NCBI GenBank assembly: GCA_913040875.1
Contig: CAJWHX010000102.1
Coordinates: 1 to 9,592, forward strand
Direction: 5' to 3'
Source of the DNA: an uncultured Pseudomonadota bacterium
GTDB lineage: Bacteria > Myxococcota > UBA796
Length of the DNA stretch: 9,592 nt
How positions within the stretch are numbered: the stretch's first letter is position 1; every line of letters starts with the position of its first letter. The position numbers were made by a program, and so were the translations under genes. The notes below the pieces were generated by a model that was given only the letters and a program-made list of their open reading frames with translations, made no database searches and was not told where the DNA came from. This document shows, one piece after another, positions 5,858 through 9,592 of the stretch.

Positions 5858-7366
5858 GTGTTGAGTTTGTGGATGTGGATGGCTTGTGCGGGGCAAGAGG
5901 CAGCAGAAAAGACAGAGGGTAACGAGACGAAGGCTGAACAGGCCCAATCATTGAATTCGTCAGGCTCTGACTCATCAGGTTCTAATTCGTCAGGTTCTAA
6001 TTCGTCAGGTTCTGCTTCGTCAGGTTCTGCTGGGGTAGCATCACAAAATGCGAATTCGGCTCAGAAACAACCAGGGATGACCGGTCCAAACGGAAAGGGG
6101 ATCGGACCCAATACCAACATGGGTCCCAAAGGTCCACCACCAAATATGAAGGGTGGGCAGGTCGCCAATGGTTCCGGCGGTGCGTTTCAAGACCCTTCGG
6201 GATTTCCACCGTTTCATGATTGGAAAGCTCCAGAAGGACCCGCGATCGAACAGTTCGGAGGCTGGAGTAAGCCACTTCAGCTGACTCAAAAGCCAACGGG
6301 TGGATACAGACCACAAATAGCGGTTTCAAACGATGATCTGTACCATGTGGTGTACTATGACCGAACCGATGAGGGAGATATTATCCGACATCGAATGTCT
6401 CGAAATGGAACAAAGTGGAGCCCCGCTCAAAGTTTGGGTCATGACAGCGAGCGCAATTGGGGACCGGATATTATCGTCCGTCCTGACGAGAGTGCAGTTG
6501 TAGTATATGATCACGCGATGCCAGATTTTCGTTCTAGGGGGTATGTGACCACCTTTGACCCAATGGGCGGAGATTGGTCTGAGCCGACTCCACTAACACC
6601 AGACGATGGGGGTGAGATCGGTTCTGGGCACGTTGCCAATGCGACAGGGCAAGACTTGGCCTACATCTTTATAGGAAAGCCACTTGGCGAAAAGTATCGA
6701 TTTCAGGCAAAATGGCGATGGTTCAAAGATGGTGAGTGGTCTGAAGTTCAATCCTTTTCGGACGGAAGTGCAGATGCTTGGCACACGAATGTAGAACGCA
6801 GACCGGATGGAAGTGTGGTTGCGGGCTTTGATATTGGAACCGGTGGTGCGGCAACGACCCTCTATTTTGTCGAAGGGAAAGAAGGAACGTTTGGGGAGCT
6901 TCAGAACATCACGCAGAATGGTGAACCGGGGGAACGACCTCATTTCGCGTTTGCTGAAAATGTAGACTATATAACGTGGTTTCATAAAGAGTCTGGTCAG
7001 CCGAAACACATTTATGTTCGGTCGCACCAAGTAGACTCCAATAAATGGGGAGTTGTTGAAGAACCATCGAAAGGATACGGTGGATTTCACTTTGATCCAG
7101 AGATTGATATCAACAAAGATGGTGTCCTCTGTTTGGTTTGGGGTTGGGATGCTGGACAAGATGCCGAGATGGTGTACAGTCTCAATCGAGGAAACGGATG
7201 GAGTGCTCCGAAGAAGATCGCAGACGTGAATTGGGGTAAGCCCGGATTGGCCTCCTTATCATCAGATTCCAAAGGCAATTTCCACGTGGTTTGGAATCAA
7301 GGTGTGCGTGGCTACAACGAAGTGTATTATTCATCCTTGGCAGCTGATTCGTTGGAGGCGCCATAA
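5858..7366 (+). CDS. Beta-propeller-like lipoprotein with Ser-Gly repeat and Gly/Pro/Asn linker
   Basis: With the GTG start the precursor is 502 aa, with a very short signal peptide and lipid Cys10 (MLSLWMWMAC); TTG 5861 and ATG 5840 are alternatives. Residues 34-58 are five SSGSx repeats. Residues 71-100 are a flexible linker rich in Gly, Pro and Asn (GPNGKGIGPN, MGPKGPPPNM). From about 131 to the end, seven repeats of 51-54 residues each carry a W-S-x-P-type corner: W136, W187, W240, W294, F345 (TFGEL), W397 and W448. These alternate with strands such as DLYHVVYYD and NFHVVWNQG. The pattern is that of a six- or seven-bladed, sialidase/BNR-like propeller, but canonical Asp-boxes and sialidase catalytic residues were not recognised. 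I infer a surface binding or lyase/hydrolase-accessory role. It overlaps the downstream hydrolase gene by one base (TAATG), implying coupled translation. Confidence 0.85.
   Translation: MLSLWMWMACAGQEAAEKTEGNETKAEQAQSLNSSGSDSSGSNSSGSNSSGSASSGSAGVASQNANSAQKQPGMTGPNGKGIGPNTNMGPKGPPPNMKGGQVANGSGGAFQDPSGFPPFHDWKAPEGPAIEQFGGWSKPLQLTQKPTGGYRPQIAVSNDDLYHVVYYDRTDEGDIIRHRMSRNGTKWSPAQSLGHDSERNWGPDIIVRPDESAVVVYDHAMPDFRSRGYVTTFDPMGGDWSEPTPLTPDDGGEIGSGHVANATGQDLAYIFIGKPLGEKYRFQAKWRWFKDGEWSEVQSFSDGSADAWHTNVERRPDGSVVAGFDIGTGGAATTLYFVEGKEGTFGELQNITQNGEPGERPHFAFAENVDYITWFHKESGQPKHIYVRSHQVDSNKWGVVEEPSKGYGGFHFDPEIDINKDGVLCLVWGWDAGQDAEMVYSLNRGNGWSAPKKIADVNWGKPGLASLSSDSKGNFHVVWNQGVRGYNEVYYSSLAADSLEAP
5957..6031 (+). 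repeat. Five tandem 15-bp units encoding SSGSx
   Basis: Five contiguous 15-bp units start at 5957, 5972, 5987, 6002 and 6017. The consensus is TCGTCAGGTTCTRMT, with few differences between units (GGC/GGT, TCA/TCG, last codon GAC, AAT or GCT). Units 4 and 5 are identical. Because the unit is a multiple of three, slippage changes tether length without breaking the frame. It encodes residues 34-58 of the propeller lipoprotein. Confidence 0.95.
7354..7358 (+). promoter_or_regulatory. Ribosome binding site GGAGG within the end of the upstream gene
   Basis: GGAGG lies 7 nt before ATG 7366, inside the last codons of the propeller gene. An in-frame stop at 7345-7347 and no start codon between it and 7366 fix the hydrolase start, so its unusually short signal peptide is real. 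Confidence 0.85.
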
Positions 7367-8934
7367 TGCTTCTCTGGCTTGTGTTAAGCTGTTCAGATGG
7401 TAACCAAGAGGTTCTTCAAGAACAAACGTCTCAGACGCCCAGTCAGGATACTGTACAGAGTCAACCTACCTCTGGTCACCAAGCGAAGTCTCAGTCAAAC
7501 GTACAAGGATCGCCAAATAACGGTGTTGGGCCAAATGGTCAGGTCATCCACAAAGGTCACAGTCCGGGTCCAGGACATTCTCCGAATGGTGGTCCACCGC
7601 AGGGAATGTCTGGTGGAATGAAGCCTGAACCGTTTCATGCAGACGTCACTTTTGAATGGACCCAACCTGAAGCCACTTGGAGTACAGAGAGCAAGTCTGT
7701 CATCTGGATTTCACTGGATACTGTGTATGCAAAGCGAATGTCTGTCTACGGGGGGCCTGCACTCGTACCAAACTTAGAAGACTTTTCAGAGAACGCAGTT
7801 GTTTTTGACCATGCGATTAGCCACTTTCCAGAAACCGCCTTGTCTCACTGGACGATGATGTCTTCTATTCTTCCAGAAGTGCATGGAAATGTTCCAGCCA
7901 ATGGTGGTTCACTGTATACAGGTCCGACCATTGCAGACATCGCCAAAGCGCACGATTATGCCACTGGAGGCTTCATTGGTGGCGTTACGATGACCGATCA
8001 AGCAAGTGGATTTGGCCGCGGTTTTGATGTCTATGACGATCAGTTTACGTTTTCCTTTGAGGATATGTCGCGAGAGGGAAAGGAAGTGACACAGCGTGCA
8101 GTAACTTGGATACAGGCTCAAGGAGAGGGAGAATATGTGGCCTTTGCACACTATTTTGACGCTCACTTTCCATATACCCCAAAAAATAATCTGTACGATC
8201 CCGATTATACCGGTGAAATTGATGGAACGGACGCCGTTCTGAGACCCTATCGAGATGGACAAAAGACGCCTAGTCAGCGAGATGTTCAGCACGTGCTGGC
8301 GCTCTATGATGCTGAGATTACAGAGCTGGACACGAAAATTACTCCGTTGCTAAATATGGCTGATGAAAACACGATAGTGGTTGTCACAGCCGACCACGGG
8401 GAATCCTTTTCTCACGATTACTATTTCAATCATCGTGCTGGATTGTGGGATGAGGTGACGCACGTACCTTTGATTATTGGCGGTGGTGGACTGAAAGGAA
8501 GTAGAGTTTCTCAGCAGATTGGATTGATTGATATCCTGCCCACGGTACTCGATATCGCAAAGCTTCCCAGTGACAAACGGTTTATGGGAACATCCAGAGT
8601 CGATTGGATTTTGGGGGATTCTGATATCCATCCCGAAGCAGTATATTCCATCACAGATCCGTGGATGCCAGGTCCGCAGTTTGCCGTTCGAACAGAAGAA
8701 TACAAGTGGATCGATGGCGTACAGCAAGATTGGGTATACAATTTACAAATAGATCCTGCAGAAGAAACGAATTTGAAGAGTGTCCCCAGTTCGATATCCA
8801 CAGCAAAAGAGACGTACCAAGCGTTGGTGGAGAGTCATGTGAAATGGCAGGTGGTCAGCCCACGAAAGCGTCAAATTTCCGATGAAGAATGCAAACGGTT
8901 GATGGCCTTAGGGTATACGACTTGCATGCAATAG
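7366..8934 (+). CDS. Sulfatase/alkaline-phosphatase-fold lipoprotein with Thr nucleophile
   Basis: The precursor is 522 aa. Lipid Cys9 follows a very short signal peptide (MLLWLVLSC). A Gln/Ser-rich tether and a Gly/Pro/Asn linker (about 49-86) follow. The catalytic domain runs from about 110: VIWISLDTV with metal Asp118, then YGGPALVPNLEDFSENAVVF, the nucleophile block FPETALSHWTMM, PEVHG (170-174), YFDAHFPYTP (His267), VVVTADHGESF (Asp343, His344), FNHRAGLWDEVTHVPLII (His356), YNLQIDPAEETNL and a C-terminal LMALGY typical of the family. In sulfatases the nucleophile is Cys/Ser in C/S-x-P-x-R. Here the aligned residue is Thr157 in T-A-L-S-H, as in sulfatase-like proteins carrying TLPSH and in phosphodiesterase/phosphotransferase members. 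It therefore probably does not depend on formylglycine. The substrate is unknown; phospho- or sulfo-ester cleavage at the cell surface is inferred. Coupled to the propeller gene upstream. Confidence 0.92.
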   Translation: MLLWLVLSCSDGNQEVLQEQTSQTPSQDTVQSQPTSGHQAKSQSNVQGSPNNGVGPNGQVIHKGHSPGPGHSPNGGPPQGMSGGMKPEPFHADVTFEWTQPEATWSTESKSVIWISLDTVYAKRMSVYGGPALVPNLEDFSENAVVFDHAISHFPETALSHWTMMSSILPEVHGNVPANGGSLYTGPTIADIAKAHDYATGGFIGGVTMTDQASGFGRGFDVYDDQFTFSFEDMSREGKEVTQRAVTWIQAQGEGEYVAFAHYFDAHFPYTPKNNLYDPDYTGEIDGTDAVLRPYRDGQKTPSQRDVQHVLALYDAEITELDTKITPLLNMADENTIVVVTADHGESFSHDYYFNHRAGLWDEVTHVPLIIGGGGLKGSRVSQQIGLIDILPTVLDIAKLPSDKRFMGTSRVDWILGDSDIHPEAVYSITDPWMPGPQFAVRTEEYKWIDGVQQDWVYNLQIDPAEETNLKSVPSSISTAKETYQALVESHVKWQVVSPRKRQISDEECKRLMALGYTTCMQ

Positions 8935-9132
8935 TTCAGTAATATGTTGGAATTATACTTAAAGATCAATAACTTGTAGGGTTTTAATGTTTGGGTTTCG
9001 GTAAGAGGTGTTCAAACATGGTTGATTTTGCTACAGTCTATACGAAAACGTTATAGGTTGATTGTTTTCGAGTTTGGATTCAGACTTTGCTGTGATTTTT
9101 CGCAACCCACTCTTTGATATTTGGAGTCATTC
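8935..9132. other. Intergenic region before the next lipoprotein gene
   Basis: This 198-nt AT-rich gap has no convincing reading frame and no T-tailed terminator hairpin after the hydrolase stop. The sequence GGTTGATT occurs twice (9020-9027 and 9056-9063). A small perfect inverted repeat lies at 9043-9070. GGAG at 9123-9126, 6 nt before ATG 9133, is the ribosome site of the next gene. No promoter with acceptable spacing could be picked, though one may be present because the gap is long. Confidence 0.5.
9043..9070. repeat. Short perfect inverted repeat upstream of a lipoprotein gene
   Basis: CGAAAAC (9043-9049) and GTTTTCG (9064-9070) are exact reverse complements, separated by 14 nt. No T-run follows, so it does not look like a terminator. 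It could be an operator half-site pair or a weak leader hairpin, or chance in AT-rich sequence. Confidence 0.3.
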
Positions 9133-9592
9133 ATGTTGTTTTCTTTGATCTTTCTGACAGCCTGTAAGGTTGACCGACCTGAACGTACAACGGTATCTGC
9201 TGATGTACAAACCACTCCTCCAAAGCAACAGCCTGGACCCGTAAAATCACCAAATGAGAAACAGTCTACTGGGGCTGTGGGCAATGTTAAGGTAGAGGAC
9301 CAGTCCATACAAGTACAGTTGCCCGCTTTGAAAACACAATCTGGTGTGGGTACCTACTGTTATCTTCAAGAAATGCCGACTACGCTGGACGTTGGTATGA
9401 CGGGGCTTCAGTTCTACGCAGATGACAGCATTGACTTCATTAGCATTAAGGGAGTGCGGCCAGAGACAACCACAGCTGAGAAGGGGCAATGGAGCAATTG
9501 TTCAGATTTTGGCCGTGATGATTCTACTGTTCCGTTGTATGAGGTGGTGGGTGTTGATCTAGCGGATAGTGAAGGGGCGCTCTTCAATGGGT
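9133..9592 (+). CDS. Lipoprotein of unknown family, C-terminus beyond right edge
   Basis: The open frame has no stop before the window ends (153 codons visible). The start is ATG 9133, with GGAG at 9123-9126. An in-frame stop at 9115-9117 leaves only TTG 9121 as an alternative, and that has no ribosome site. The signal peptide is short and uncharged, MLFSLIFLTAC, with lipid Cys11. A Pro/Gln/Lys-rich tether follows (about 14-54; PPKQQPGPVKSPNEKQ), resembling in position and style the tethers of the two upstream lipoproteins. A folded domain then begins near QVQLPALK. It has TYCYLQEMP, GMTGLQFYADDSIDFISIKG and QWSNCSDF; the two Cys may pair. The beta-rich look distantly recalls copper type II monooxygenase-like domains, but the His residues expected there are absent, so I do not assign it. 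Confidence 0.78.
   Translation, partial: MLFSLIFLTACKVDRPERTTVSADVQTTPPKQQPGPVKSPNEKQSTGAVGNVKVEDQSIQVQLPALKTQSGVGTYCYLQEMPTTLDVGMTGLQFYADDSIDFISIKGVRPETTTAEKGQWSNCSDFGRDDSTVPLYEVVGVDLADSEGALFNG

Noticed and set aside
5484..5975. Minus-strand frame of 163 codons across the small lipoprotein gene and terminator
   Set aside because: It runs through a terminator hairpin and antisense to two supported genes; the translation has no recognisable feature.
8935..9042. Terminator directly after the hydrolase gene
   Set aside because: No stem of useful length followed by a T-run could be found; the operon may continue or use Rho.
1..9592. CRISPR array, tRNA, rRNA, insertion sequence or phage genes
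   Set aside because: No spaced direct repeats, cloverleaf-like sequence, transposase motifs or terminal inverted repeats were seen; the only tandem repeat is the coding SSGSx array.

Overview
The window looks like a piece of a Gram-negative bacterial chromosome with many exported lipoproteins. Base composition is about 45-48% G+C in the stretches I counted, except for a 62% block at the extreme left. The lipoproteins, an FGE/SUMF1-type protein, a sulfatase-fold lipoprotein and a small six-cysteine acidic lipoprotein recall Myxococcota/Bradymonadota-like lineages (the former deltaproteobacteria). That placement is inference from gene style only. No RNA genes, insertion sequences, CRISPR arrays or att sites were seen.

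Layout. (1) 1-607, minus strand: N-terminal two thirds of an exported FGE-sulfatase (SUMF1) domain protein, running off the left edge. (2) 608-815: AT-rich divergent intergenic region. (3) 816-5271, plus strand: a compact four-gene set. It contains a MoxR-type AAA+ ATPase, a 146-aa protein of unknown family, a protein fusing an HExxH metallopeptidase-like domain to a VWA domain (overlapping the previous gene by ATGA), and, 33 nt later, a divergent S-adenosylmethionine-synthetase (MetK) homologue. (4) 5353-5703: a small six-cysteine lipoprotein, followed by a strong Rho-independent terminator at 5724-5782. (5) 5858-8934: two translationally coupled lipoproteins (TAATG overlap). The first is a beta-propeller-like protein behind a Ser-Gly repeat and a Gly/Pro/Asn linker; the second is a sulfatase/alkaline-phosphatase-fold hydrolase with a similar linker. 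(6) 9133-9592: the start of another lipoprotein, running off the right edge.

How it may work together. AAA+ (MoxR) plus VWA proteins form chaperone-like pairs such as RavA-ViaA, NorQ-NorD and CoxD-CoxE. Here the VWA partner carries its own putative Zn-peptidase domain, and the operon adds an uncharacterised protein and a MetK homologue. By eye alignment, that homologue keeps the ATP, phosphate and metal residues but lacks two residues that bind methionine in E. coli MetK. This is the best candidate for an undescribed system here. The second theme is surface biology: the propeller and hydrolase lipoproteins are probably displayed together. The hydrolase has Thr where sulfatases have the Cys/Ser that is converted to formylglycine, so the nearby FGE-like protein is unlikely to be its maturase.
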